NCBI GenBank assembly: GCA_022113835.1
Contig: JAILWY010000002.1
Location: 9,774,501 to 9,838,500 of the forward strand
Origin: Atopsyche davidsoni
Lineage: Eukaryota > Arthropoda > Insecta > Trichoptera > Hydrobiosidae
DNA: 64,000 nucleotides
Reading direction: 5' to 3'
Below, one piece after another: positions 1-11,109 of the stretch. Positions within the stretch are counted from its first letter, which is position 1. Every line of letters starts with the position of its first letter. Below the pieces are notes generated by a model. The model saw nothing but the letters and a program-made list of their open reading frames with translations, searched no databases and was not told the DNA's origin. Both the position numbers and the translations under genes were made by a program.

Positions 1-855
1 AAGTTTTCGATATGAAACGGTAACAAGCCTGGCATGTGAATGGATGTTAGTAGAGAACCTAATCGGAGCTCCCCGCGGAGAGGGCCCGAGCAGCCCCGCT
101 GCGCGACTGCTTATCCTCTGCTGCGGCCTGCGTGAGGGATGAAGGTCCCTCGGCGGAGTGACTGCTCTCTTTGCGCTCACAAGAGGCTCCCGTGTTGCAC
201 CAATAAAATTGACAGATGCACGATACGAAGCATTGTAAACTCGTGCAATGATGTACGGTGTGATTAAACTTTTTTAAAATATTACTTAAACAACTACGCG
301 AGGCTCTTCAAATATATTAAATTATTTTAAATGCGTTGTTTGGTTGTCACATATTATATATATGATATATTCTTTTTTTATTACGAAAATCGTTTTAGGG
401 CAAAGGGCAAATTACTGTAAATTTGAGACAACCTCATTAAAATACAAGGCAAAAAAAATGAAATAATAAATAAGTATAGATTTTCGTTCAGCGTCGAGTC
501 AGTATAACAATTTTATTTTTATTTATTGGTACACTGATGTTGACGTTGATTATACCATTAGCAGAAAATATAAATAATAAAAATAGGTGTATAACATGCC
601 AACTGTCAAGTAATATGCATAAAATATTTATATGCATTTATTGATCTTTAAAATTTTATAAAAATAAATGCTTTTGCAAATGGTTGTTTTTATTATTAAA
701 GCAAAGTAAAAAAATGTTTATAAAACCCAAAAAATAAGCAATGAAATACTTATGATTACGTATAATATATTAATTAAATTATTTTTAATATAAAATATAT
801 GCCTTAAAAGGATACAACGGTATGTTGATAAAGTTGTAGTAATTCTTATTATATA

Positions 856-889
<34 letters not shown>

Positions 890-3800
890 AACGCCTTTGG
901 TGATTCATACGTAGATTTTAAGCCCAGCGAACTCTGCACGTTTTTATAACAAAGAAAACAAACAATTAAAAAAAATGTAACAAAAACAATAGAATCGGTT
1001 AAAATAATACAAAATATGAATGACACGCACGCTAAGTGTATAATTAATATTATACATATACAGTCGGATCTCAGTAATTAAAAATAAAAACAAATTTGAT
1101 GACTGCTATAGTATTTCATGTCACGCCTCGTGCAAGTAGGGAAACGATTGGTTACAATAATAATACCTCTTGGACTGGACATCGGCTTGAAACCTGACGT
1201 GTGATGTCTCCTCTGACAGCCTGGGCTCTGACAGACCGCTGCGGGACGTGATGATACGAGGAGTGAGAGTCCATGTCTAGAATGCTGGCCAGGAAACAGG
1301 GCTCACTCGACTATTGGAGTCGCTTACTATTATGATGTAGTATTTGTGTGATTTCGCTTTGATATATATAATAAAATATTTTTTTTAATTTCATAGTTTT
1401 TATACATGGCTATCTAAAATTGATTTAAATATATCTAAAATAATATTGTATTATATTTACATGATATTCACACGAAACGACCAGGAACCTAAAAACATAT
1501 TTTTATATGTTTATTTATTGCATTCTAATGCCTTATTGTTTTCGGCCACAATTTCGACATATCGTATTAAGTTGTATTTTTGTAATGAACTGCATATAAT
1601 AGAATAATTCAGAGCACTTATAGGTTTTAGAATCTAGATCGTCTTTTCCTTGAATTCAGATCGTCTCCGCTTTCATCTCTATCAGCTCGTCTGTTCATTT
1701 TCTCATCAATCCTTGAATCCTTCTAAGAGAGGGAATATCTTTGAACTTCTGAATCGATGGCATTTGCATATTTTTATCGCATAGTTTACGGCTTTGAATA
1801 ATGCTTTCAGGCATTAAATACAGATCTGAAAAAATCCTTTTGTATGAGGAATAAAACGCTGGCATCCTCTCTCGAATTTTAAGCTTTGACACAACTATTG
1901 ATCCTCTGCTGATATACAAATAATTTTGTAATAAAAATCGTATATTTTTTACTTGAAATATATACAAATGATCTTCATTGTAAATTTTTATGACATAGTT
2001 ACTCATAAAATTTCTGTAATTAGCAAAGTATGCGATAAAGCAAATAAAAAAATATATATAAATAATTGAATTCATTTAATATTGGTATACAAAGCACGTC
2101 GTACATCCCCACGTGTATTTTTTATGTAGCTTCTATCTAATTACTTCTTAGAAAAATTATGAGTATTTCTATGTAAGTTTCATTTCAAATGTTGTAACAA
2201 TTACAAAACAATAAATAAAAAACGTATCTAAAAGACTACTAATATATTTTTTTGTTTTACTGTCATATAAAGTTTATTTTTATATTACTCGGACATACTC
2301 AATGACACTTAAAAGCCTCAGCGATATGGCTTATGCTTTTTTTTTAAATTGGAGTACTACAAAATAAACAATCGATACCATTTTCACCATTTTGTCATCA
2401 TCGCCGGCACGTAGCGCGTAGACCCGACGGCGTTTCATAAATTTTAATCTTCGCAAATCCATTACCGGAGATCGACAATCGCAATCCCATCTCCCCCGAT
2501 GCATTAAAAATGACTCCGGCGACCAACGGTCCTCGGCGGGCGGGGCGGGGGGGAGGAGGAGGGGCGGGGGAGGGTCGCTTCCGCCCCCTCCCCCCGGAAC
2601 CGGAAGCGAGTCCAGCTGAGTCGTGCGCGGGCACACCGGCGTTTTATATTACCTACCGACGTCTCACTGATCGAGGGTGTGCTGCTCGAAATGAAACTCT
2701 AATCGAAATATATATATTTTAGAATATATCACACGGTTGCCGTTTCAGCATACCTGATCATTTATGCGACCTACTCACGTAACAACAGTAATTATATAAT
2801 TACTTTTGAAATGCAAAAATAGACGCTATCTGGCTAACTTATTCATCAAATCTCAAGTAGCACGAGAAAATCTTTTATAAAACTGCAAAAGAAAAGCAGA
2901 CTGCAAGCGGAAAAGGCAAATATGTACTACATATGTACTAGCGGCAATGCATTTCTAGTCAAACTTTCGATACTATGTGATATACAGAAACACCACAAAA
3001 TTGAAGAGTTTCCCTTCAATTTTTAATTTAAACAAAAAACGATTAGCCATTCTTGACAATGAATCATGACACCGTTGTCAAGGACACAAGGAGCGAAACG
3101 TCCGAGAAATATACACCCCAAGCAGCAAATGCCCATGAGTCCGAATCAACTCAAGATAATGATATAATTTAAAAACTAAAAATATTTTTCGAGAGTGCCT
3201 TTTCAGTGCAGGCTGCCTGGGTGGGCGTCTCGGGGGCGCATGAGCGGCGCCGATCCACAGCTCGACCGAGTTTGTACTGACTGGACCGGACTGGACACAA
3301 TTTCCTGTTCCAAGCAGACGGAAGGCGCAAGGAGCCGGGGAGGCTGCGGCCACCCTCCCCCGCCCTCCGGGCCCCAAGGTCGGGGGTACTCGGCGCAGCC
3401 AGGCATACGTGGACGTATCGACACAGAGATGAATTTAAATATATTTATATTTTAAATAAATTAAAACAGTAAGTGAATAAAATTTGATTACTAAAATCAA
3501 AACTCAAATGTTTGTTGCCTTGGGTCATATTTAACAATCCCTAGTCCCTGGCGATAAGCGTCCACACGTGAGACATGATTGACAGCGGTGATCGACAGCG
3601 GCACTAGTAGCTACTGCTTCAACACAAGCAAAAATTGCGGTTATCGTTTTAGTCTGTTAACGTCATGGAGTACATTTATGTATAAAACCATATTTATATA
3701 GTAAACGCTGTAATTTAAATATTTGCATCAGCTTATCTCAATATTCATTGTAATATATACTGTTTAAAAGAATGTTAAAAAGGTGAAGTAATCGTATTTC

Positions 3801-4149
3801 ACAAAAAAAATACCTACAAAACTAACCTCGTCGGTCTCATGCCATATCAAAATATATAATATCTGATATACAAATAAGAAATTGATTTCAGATCTTTATT
3901 ACAACGCAGCCAGTCTTATTACAAGTAAACACAAAAGCTTTTGAGAATCATTGACTACTCATTATGACCCGGTTGCAATGACTGACTTTGGTAAGGTTAG
4001 GCTAGGTATCTTTGAAATGGGTTTTATCCACATATTTTATCTAACACAAACTCATATATATAGAAATCCATGTACGCTACTACCTCGTGTGCCCCACAAC
4101 CTGCGCGAAAATCACACAGCTCAACTGCTACCTTTTTTTGGATGTGAGA
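1..4149. other. Non-coding AT-rich region with GC islands
   Basis: No recognisable gene or RNA. It holds an (AT)n run at 851-890 and isolated GC-rich patches at 60-200, 2510-2640 (long G runs) and 3200-3420. ORFs overlapping the GC patches run on both strands and follow composition, not coding. Confidence 0.5.
1695..2075 (-). other. Unresolved 126-codon ORF
   Basis: It starts with a hydrophobic stretch that looks like a signal peptide (IYFFICFIAYFA) and then becomes basic, ending SLRRIQGLMRK. No family was recognised, the base composition is that of the surrounding AT-rich DNA, and there is no clear promoter or splice site. It may be a chance ORF. Confidence 0.15.
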
Positions 4150-4707
4150 ATGCATCATCCAAAAAATATTCTTAAATAGTTTCTGTCTGAATTCGGGTTC
4201 GCCCGTCGTTTCGAGAGTCCGCGGGGTCTCAAATCTCCAAGGTTTCTGCAGCAAGACTTCTGCAGCGGTATCTTTATGAGAATGGATCATCTAAAAAATA
4301 TTTATAAATGGTTTCTGTCTGCATTCGGGTTCGCCTGTCGTTTCGAGAGTCCGCGGGGTCGCAAACCTCCAAGGTTTCTGGAGCAAGACTCCCGCAGCGG
4401 TATCCTTGTGAGAATGGATAATCTAAAAAATATTTTTAAATAGTTCCTGTCTGAATTCGGGATCGCCTGTCGTTTCGAGAGTCCGCGGGGTCGCAAATCT
4501 CCAAGGTTTCTAGAGCAAGACTTCTGCAGCGGTATCCTTGTAAGAATGGATCATATAAAAAATATTTTTAAATAGTTTCTGTCTGCATTCGGGTTCTCCC
4601 GTCGTTTCGAGAGTCCGAGGCGGCGGCAGCGCGTGGAGGAGCCGACCCGCCGCCCCGCGGGGTCGCAAATCTCCAAGGTTTCTGGAGCAAGACTCCCGCA
4701 GCGGTAT
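4150..4707. repeat. 132-bp tandem array
   Basis: The landmark GTTYCTGTCTGMATTCGG recurs at 4179, 4311, 4443 and 4575, always 132 bp apart. Each unit also has GTCGTTTCGAGAGTCCG, a CCAAGGTTTCT block and a short AT spacer. The last unit carries a GC-rich insert near 4616-4660. 132 is a multiple of three, so ORFs cross the array on the minus strand; these are repeat artefacts. Confidence 0.9.
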
Positions 4708-5900
4708 CAGGCGACATAGGAAATGGAAGATGGATGTCACCGCCGGCGGCCGGCTCATAATAACGTGGTCAGCAAACGTGACTCGTTATTTATTTGCCGG
4801 CGATTACCCGCTTTGCATGGCCCCAGCCCCGGCGCGCCCGGCGATCGCGGCGTCTTGCGGCCGCGCGAGATTGTGAAATATAATCCTGCCGTCGAGCATG
4901 CCTTCGCTTCTAATACGGAAATATTATATTTTATACAAGCTGGGCGAATAATTATGTGGATCTTATATGTTTGCATTGTCCGTAGTGGGTCGAACTTGCG
5001 TGGATGCGGAATTTACGCCAGTGGCTGGAAGTCGGAAGTACACCCGAGATACTAAAACTGGCCTAAGATAAATATGTATTTAATGGAAATACTCACCAAG
5101 CTCCTTTGAGTAAAGGCACTAGAAGAAAAAAAAGTAGGTCGGAGCACGTATAATAATCAAACATTTACTTTCTTGTCTTGAAATAATGGAAATGTTATAC
5201 TGCAAATGTATTTTGTTTTCAATAAGTCATCTAATGAATCTAAATGTTTATGTATAACCAAATTTCTAAAACATTGAATCAATATTAAAAAATATATATA
5301 ACAATTTATGGCAGACGTGTTTTAATAACTATCAGATAAATTAATATTTTCGGTACTGAAACATTATATTTTCCAAAAACTATTACGTTTCAGGCATATT
5401 ACCTCCAGCAAACAATTTCATTCCTGGCTTTGTACCAAAAACAACTCTCCGCTGCGACCGAAAATATCTGCAAGACTCATTTTACACAAACGGTTAGCAG
5501 CGGCAGTACTGAAGCGGGCAAGCCTTCCAATTATTCTTCAGGTAATATTTGGTTGGTGAATATATTATTAAAAAAATAGTTAAGTTTTGAATAAAGTTAC
5601 TTCATTAGTAGCGTCTCACCAGTCGAAAGACGAAGTCGCAAAAAAAACAAAATATGAAAACAATCTAAAAAGTAAATGTATCGAGACATTTAAAAATATA
5701 AGACTCCTTTTTTATACCGATAAAAATATTACATTACTTTTTTATATTTTAAATGGTCAAGTTAAATTCTTGTAAAACTATTGACAGAAAAAAAATCAAT
5801 TTGATATGTTATAGATGATTGCCTCAAAACAAATAAATACGTTCATACAAAAATATCAATTTACATTTATAAACAAATTCTACAAAACATTTGTCTAAAT
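4708..5900. other. Non-coding region with a repeat fragment
   Basis: Nothing recognisable except 4988-5046 (CGTGGATGCGGAATT then CCAGTGGCTGGAAGTCGGAAG), which also occurs at 47838-47880. Confidence 0.45.
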
Positions 5901-6172
5901 TAAAAGGAAAAATTAAAGTTGCAATATAAGGCAATATTTCTAATAATCAATCAAACATGGTTATTATATACTTCTAAAATTTCGGTTTATAATAAAATTA
6001 AATTTTTTTGCATTAAATGTGGGTTAGGTTAGGTTAGGTTAAAAGGAAAAATGAAGGTTGCAAAACAAGGCAATATTTCTATTAATCAATCAAACATGGT
6101 TAATATATACTTCTAGAATATAGGTTTATGATGAAGTTATATTTTTATTGCATTAAATGTGGGTTTAATTTA
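5901..6172 (+). repeat. Tandem duplication of about 140 bp with telomere-like junction
   Basis: Two similar units begin AAAAGGAAAAATKAARGTTGC at about 5902 and 6041, and end GCATTAAATGTGGGTT. Between them lies (GGTTA)4 at 6022-6041, the insect telomeric pentamer. Confidence 0.75.
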
Positions 6173-7122
6173 AAAAACAACAGAATAATTTTTATTTTAC
6201 TATAGAAAAATGTTACAGATTTAATAGCATCTTCGTGGAAAGTTTATTTGTTAACATCTGAAAAAAACAAAAAGGTTTTATAATTTTCAAAAAATAAATA
6301 TATATACTACATTTTTTAGCAAAAAAGTTATAAAATTGTAGTACAGTTAATTTGATTATCATATAAATTCAGCCATGAAAATAGTCATTTATAACCATCG
6401 CCATTTTCATGCTATTATTTACCCAGCAGCCATGAATCTGTGCCAATATAAGGATCTTACTCATATTGGTTATTTATAAATTATCCGTTATTCGGAACAA
6501 TCACAATTAATCTACTAATAATTATATTTCATGTTTATTTACTATTTAAAAATATTTATGTATCTTTTTGATACAAAGTGTAATTATATTAAATGGCTAT
6601 TTTAAACAATTTTTACCTTTGTTTTATTTTTTGCAGATTTTATAAAAGAATTTGCTGGAACGGGTGAATATAATCAAATTAGATAAGGATTTCAACGATA
6701 TATGTTTTAACACAAAGCAAGTAACTGCAGAATTTTAAGGCTACCTTAGCTCAAATAAAAATATGATAAAAAACATAAGCAACCTTGAATAAACCAAAAA
6801 TAATTCTGCAGCAAAATATTCGATAATAAATAGCAAATGTGAAATCAATGTCGTTGGATGACGTGAAGTAAAATGCTTTGATCGGCCTGCACACATTTCC
6901 ACACACCCGACAACAAAATGGAAAGCTAAACACATTCTCTTTTGTGTTGTTTTTTTGCTGAAAATGCAAAAAAAAACACCTGAAATCAAAGGACGCTATT
7001 GGCGAATTACTGTTTGGTTTTCGGTCGTGTTGCAACATGTGCAAGCTTATGTAAAACTTATGAAATTTGTTTAGCGTTTGATTCCACATTGTTGGGGCTT
7101 AACAGGTTTTAATATTAGTTGA
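6173..7122. other. 3' flank of TIL cluster, nothing recognised
   Basis: AT-rich. The two overlapping minus-strand ORFs at 6741-7089 show no family features. Confidence 0.4.
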
Positions 7123-7313
7123 CTAACCGCATTGCTCATGTGGAATGCACTTTCCTCCATGTCTGTCACGGATGTGTCCATGGATGCAGGCGCAGCCCGG
7201 GATACACGAAATGAAGCATAAAGCATTCTTGTTGGCACAGGTAGCAGGACATCTGCTGTTGCACCATCTCCAGTACTCGTTAGACTCGGTGCATCTCGTG
7301 GGAAGATCAGGAT
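7123..7313 (-). CDS. Gene C exon 2: ten-cysteine TIL domain and stop
   Basis: The acceptor is TAATAG|AT. The domain shows C1 to C10 with the motif PATC at C4 and LC-FIS-C at C5-C6, the interval that holds the reactive bond in Ascaris-type inhibitors. The second residue after C5 is Ile. Terminal stop TAG at 7125-7123. Confidence 0.88.
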
Positions 7314-7651
7314 CTATTAATTTTATCGATTAATTATCTGCTTAAAGCGATTTTCGTTGAGCAACATTATTTTTCTTTTATTTCATTTTACTTTGATTTT
7401 AAGAATAATACTGCTGCAATTCATGTCACAAATTTTAAATATTTATGAAACTCATTGAACATAAATAATTCAAAAGAGTTCTCTTTATATATATATAATC
7501 ATAAATAAAAAAAATAAACTAGCAACATTTAAAAAAATCAATTTTTATATAAATGCGTAAATGGTGTACTACCGTCCTCTGGGTACTGAGCAAAACACTG
7601 AAGGGCAAAAATTAATACAACAGCACATAAAATATGGCGAAACTGTAACAT
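7123..7651 (-). CDS. TIL gene C: secreted single-domain TIL protease inhibitor
   Basis: Two exons on the minus strand, 7651-7573 and 7313-7123, joined by a phase-1 GT-AG intron; total 270 nt, 89 residues plus stop. The first exon encodes a signal peptide starting MLQFRHILCAVVLIFALQCF, with likely cleavage near FAQ, and ends one base into a codon before GTAGTA. The second exon encodes one trypsin-inhibitor-like domain with all ten cysteines (GCAC before the C8-C9 loop) and ends QCG then TAG. The TIL family (Ascaris trypsin/chymotrypsin inhibitor type) blocks serine proteases outside the cell; in insects this means gut, haemolymph or cuticle, but the sequence does not say which. A TATAAA lies at 7757-7752 on this strand, without a clear initiator. 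An ATTAAA at 7113-7108 is close to the stop. The family is confident; the target protease is unknown. Confidence 0.82.
7573..7651 (-). CDS. Gene C exon 1: signal peptide
   Basis: 79 nt from ATG at 7651 to a donor reading G|GTAGTA. It encodes 26 residues with a basic N-terminus, a hydrophobic core and an A-Q junction. Length, phase and layout match the first exons of genes A and B, which is why this start was chosen over a longer upstream ORF in another frame. Confidence 0.8.
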
Positions 7652-8275
7652 TATAACTGACTTTAATGACTTTTCGTGTCAAACGCTCAATCTTAGAAAT
7701 AGAACAAGCAACTACTTCAAGAAATGTTACAGATATAAACCCTATGAGTAGTTTATAGATCTTTGGCTCCAATCAATTGGTTTGTTTATGAGCAGATTTT
7801 TATGTACAAATAAATACTGTGAAAAATAATATAAATAAATATTTAATTTAAAAAAAAAAATATATTTTACACACTTTTTTATTTACTTATGTTGATAATG
7901 ACAAATGTGCGTGCAAACCACATATATTATATTTGATACTATAAATTATTCGACACCATTATCTTCATATATTTTATATGTTGATTAAAAAATATATAAT
8001 ATCAGATTGTCCTTAAATTTTACAGTAAAATCTATTAGCAACTACTTAAATGGGAAATAATCATTTATTGAAAACAAATCAATATATTTACATATACCAT
8101 AAGTCAACCATAAAATATTGATACAAACCTCGCGTAGTGAATCAATTTATTTTCATACATTCTTATGATTGAAATACAACAATATAATTTAAATTTAAAT
8201 AGTTTAATTTTAATTAAAGTTTTATTTAAATTATAAAACAACAAGTGGTGGATAGCGCCGTCTTAATAATCATTA

Positions 8276-9424
8276 TTCTGAAAAAATTTTTTTTAACAAA
8301 TATGAAATACATTGAAAAATATATATTAAAAGAAAAAGTAATTACATGAATTATTATTGAGGGTTATGAATGTAAGCATATCATTGAGTTAATAACAAAA
8401 ATCAGAAAATACTCACAGCAAGTGTCAACTAAGATGCACTTTCCCTCTTCATCTTTCCTGGTGAACTTCGGAGACTTGCAAAAACACCCTATGGTGCATC
8501 TCCTAAAGCAGTACATCCTAGAGCATGTCGATTTACCGCAATTTATAAACACTTCATTTGCATTAGAGCATGATTTGGCTAGAAAAAAAAATATTAAAAA
8601 AAAAATACGATAGCACAACATTACAAGATAAAATCCAAAACATGATTTATACATATATTTATGTATAATATATAACCAATTTTAAAACGAAATACTTCAG
8701 TTAAACAAATGATTGCGGAATCAAAAACTCAGAGAGAATTGCATAAATATTTTATATATATTTTTATTACGAACTTGATAACCTGCAGTGATCGATTGAA
8801 AATATGTTTATTACTAGCGCGATAAGCATTTTTCTTTTATCATATATACAAAGAAAAATCATCTAAACAAGAATAAACATATTTGTGTTTTTTATTCTAA
8901 AAGTGAGTATTTAGAGACCATCGTGGCTGCACAGAAAAAAATTGTAATTGTAAAGTAAATAAAGGTATTCATCAATAAGGTCTCAAATCCAAGACCGCGT
9001 GTTTGGAAAATAGGTGTGACACCGACCCACTAGGTAATTAAACATTTTTTAAAACACACATAAATATAAAATAAAACATCACTATTATTTTAAAACAAAT
9101 AGCATATGTTAATTAATATAAGGAATAAAGATTTTGAAACAAAACCTTATAGGTGTGAATCTACTCATAAAATACAATGGTTGATGGTATCTTCTCGGGT
9201 ATTAAGGCCCTTTTGGTTTTGATCAATATTTCGGATATCATTAATGGAACCACTTTTAAGCAATAGGTGTTAAATTATAAAGTAATAAAAATCGTCTAAC
9301 CTGAAAACCAAATTGATGATTAATTCTTAAGTTTCACATAGCCCTCTTCTAAGCCTTGAGCGAAGCTTTCAATTGCAAAGGTTATAGCAATTACATGTAT
9401 CAAGAGATCACGAATCCGCAACAT
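8276..9424 (-). CDS. TIL gene B: secreted single-domain TIL-like protein, possibly decaying
   Basis: Exons 9424-9343 (signal peptide, starting MLRIRDLLIHVIAITFAIES), 8578-8417 (TIL-like domain), and a terminal exon from 8277 that would complete a split TAA stop (T plus AA after TTTTTTCAG). Predicted length is 81 residues. The first exon is 82 nt, exactly as in gene A. Its donor position reads G|GCTATG, not GT, so either a GC-AG intron is used or the gene is damaged; the nearest GT (at TAT|GTGAAA) gives the wrong phase. The domain has nine cysteines: one cysteine and several residues are missing between C3 and C5. The core promoter is intact (see the promoter entry), and AATAAA on this strand lies at 8226-8221. 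If the second exon is read through instead, it ends 19 codons later. A TIL relative is clear; function is doubtful. Confidence 0.6.
8417..8578 (-). CDS. Gene B exon 2: nine-cysteine TIL-like domain
   Basis: The acceptor is TTTTTCTAG|CC and the donor T|GTGAGT; both are good. It encodes KSCSNANEVF, then C2 and C3, then YCFRRCTIGCFC, ending KCILVDTC. The stretch from C3 to C5 is shortened and holds no C4, the usual partner of C10. An Arg follows C5 by two residues, which would suit trypsin-like targets. Confidence 0.8.
9343..9424 (-). CDS. Gene B exon 1: signal peptide with non-GT donor
   Basis: 82 nt from ATG at 9424, 27 codons plus one base. The peptide resembles gene A's first exon (basic LRIRDLL against LNLRDLL, then a hydrophobic run and FAQ). 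The homologous donor dinucleotide is GC at 9342-9341. Confidence 0.62.
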
Positions 9425-9475
9425 TGTATTGAATTTAAAATATGAGCCTGTCTGTGTATAATGAAAATCAGGAGA

Positions 9476-9509
9476 AACTGAAAAATAAAACAGAGATGAA
9501 GTTTATATA
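9476..9509 (-). promoter_or_regulatory. Gene B core promoter: TATA box plus initiator
   Basis: On the minus strand TATATAA begins at 9509 and TCAGTT spans 9481-9476, with the initiator A at 9479, exactly 30 nt downstream. TCAGT is the arthropod initiator consensus. The predicted leader before the ATG is 54 nt. Confidence 0.7.
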
Positions 9510-11098
9510 CGATTTGAAATTAACCTATTTGATTTATTTTATTTGTTCATTGCTATTTTTGGAAAAAAAACTGTTCAAACACTATACATAAGAGCATTGT
9601 CTTAAAATCAAATATATTATTGTTATCGAAGTTAGCAAGCAGATGCAAGTGTAAATAGTATTTTGTTATGTACACTTCTTGCCTAAACACTGGGTTAAAT
9701 TTGTTTATACCATTGCTCAAAGATTTATATTAATAAAAAATAAGCATATTTTACAGATAATTGAACACATTTTAACACTGCTTCGTGGATTTGTGGCAAG
9801 CACCCTCGCTTGCCGACTATGGGGAAAAAAAACCATATCCGAGGCAGGTTTTCAGCATTTTTTAAATAAACAACAGGCAAATGGAGCATATCCCTGCGGT
9901 GAAGCTGGAAAGATAAGGTGACTTATTTACTTAGCTATATCACATGCATATTAAAAGAAGTGGAATTTATTTTCTAGTACCCCATTGGCAATCACCTTTA
10001 ATTTAAGAATGTATTAATACTCAACACTGTGTTAATATCATGAGATAGAACCTAACCTAGCCAGTCACAATTATAAGACATAAATATTGAAAAATATTTT
10101 TATTACAATATTCTATATCGTTGTTGTGAATATAAAAACAATCCGGCTTTATAAAAAATAGCAGGATAGGACTAAAGACACGCGACATGTATTTACACAT
10201 TTTTTAAAAATTCCACAACATTTATTGATTTGAATTTTAGTGGGATTATTTATTTTTGTGAGAAAACAAGATCACTAAACATTTTAATCCGTGTATTTAA
10301 AAAAAGTTTAAATATCATCTGTAATGTCAGGTAAGGTTTAATTTGTAAATAGTTTGGATTTAAAAAAAATGTGTAATCCATGTAAAATAACACAATGAAT
10401 CAATATGAAATTAATAATTTAAAAAAAAATGTGATATGAAACCTTAAAACATATTTTTAGTAAATTTATTATGTGGAAAGATATCAACAAAAATAAAAAT
10501 TTGATTGCCCCCATGAAATTCTCAAAAATTAAACTAAATTTGATTACTAGCATCTCGACTTAGTTCATGGTTAATAAAGAAAAATATGATGGAACAAAAA
10601 CATTTATTTTACTTTCTTAAGTGTTATATGTTGCTAACTTATATTTGTGTTCAATTTTCGGATAATTTATACACACATATATAGTATATGTATGTGTGTG
10701 TGTGTGTGTTTGTTTTTTACATATTTATGGCAGAGTAGCAGAACCTGCGACAAGCAGTATTAGCATTCTCACATAATCTCGTCCTGAGACAAAAATTGTG
10801 ACTGTCTTTGACTTGGTATGTCTTATTGAATTCAGAAAATTCACAGATAGCATGCAAATGTGTTTTGTGTATGTGTGTGTGAAAAAATATTTAATAAAAT
10901 ATATAACATGCAATAACATTCATATTAATTTTATTTCGATACAGGGATATACATGCATTTCAAAGAATAATATTTTTGTTCGTGGTATCGAAACATATTT
11001 ACAATTTACAATTCGGGATTGGATATTTTTCTTACATTTTCACATGAAAGTTGATAATAGACACAACAAAGATGAGCCAGATCAGTCCATCAGATTCA

Positions 11099-11109
11099 TT
11101 ATTCTTCCG
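11099..11109 (-). CDS. Gene A exon 8: tiny terminal coding exon
   Basis: After TATTTTTTCAG the 11 nt complete a Pro codon and then read Glu, Glu, TAA. The phase fits the C left by exon 7. The pyrimidine tract is strong, but such a short exon needs RNA support. AATAAA on this strand lies at 10935-10930. Confidence 0.6.

Noticed and set aside
2331..2722. ORFs on both strands over a GC island
   Set aside because: Pro/Gly/Arg-rich peptides on both strands reflect composition.
4024..4758. Three minus-strand ORFs with repeated peptide (RTLETTGEP)
   Set aside because: They follow from a 132-bp tandem repeat whose length is a multiple of three; no start, splice or family support.
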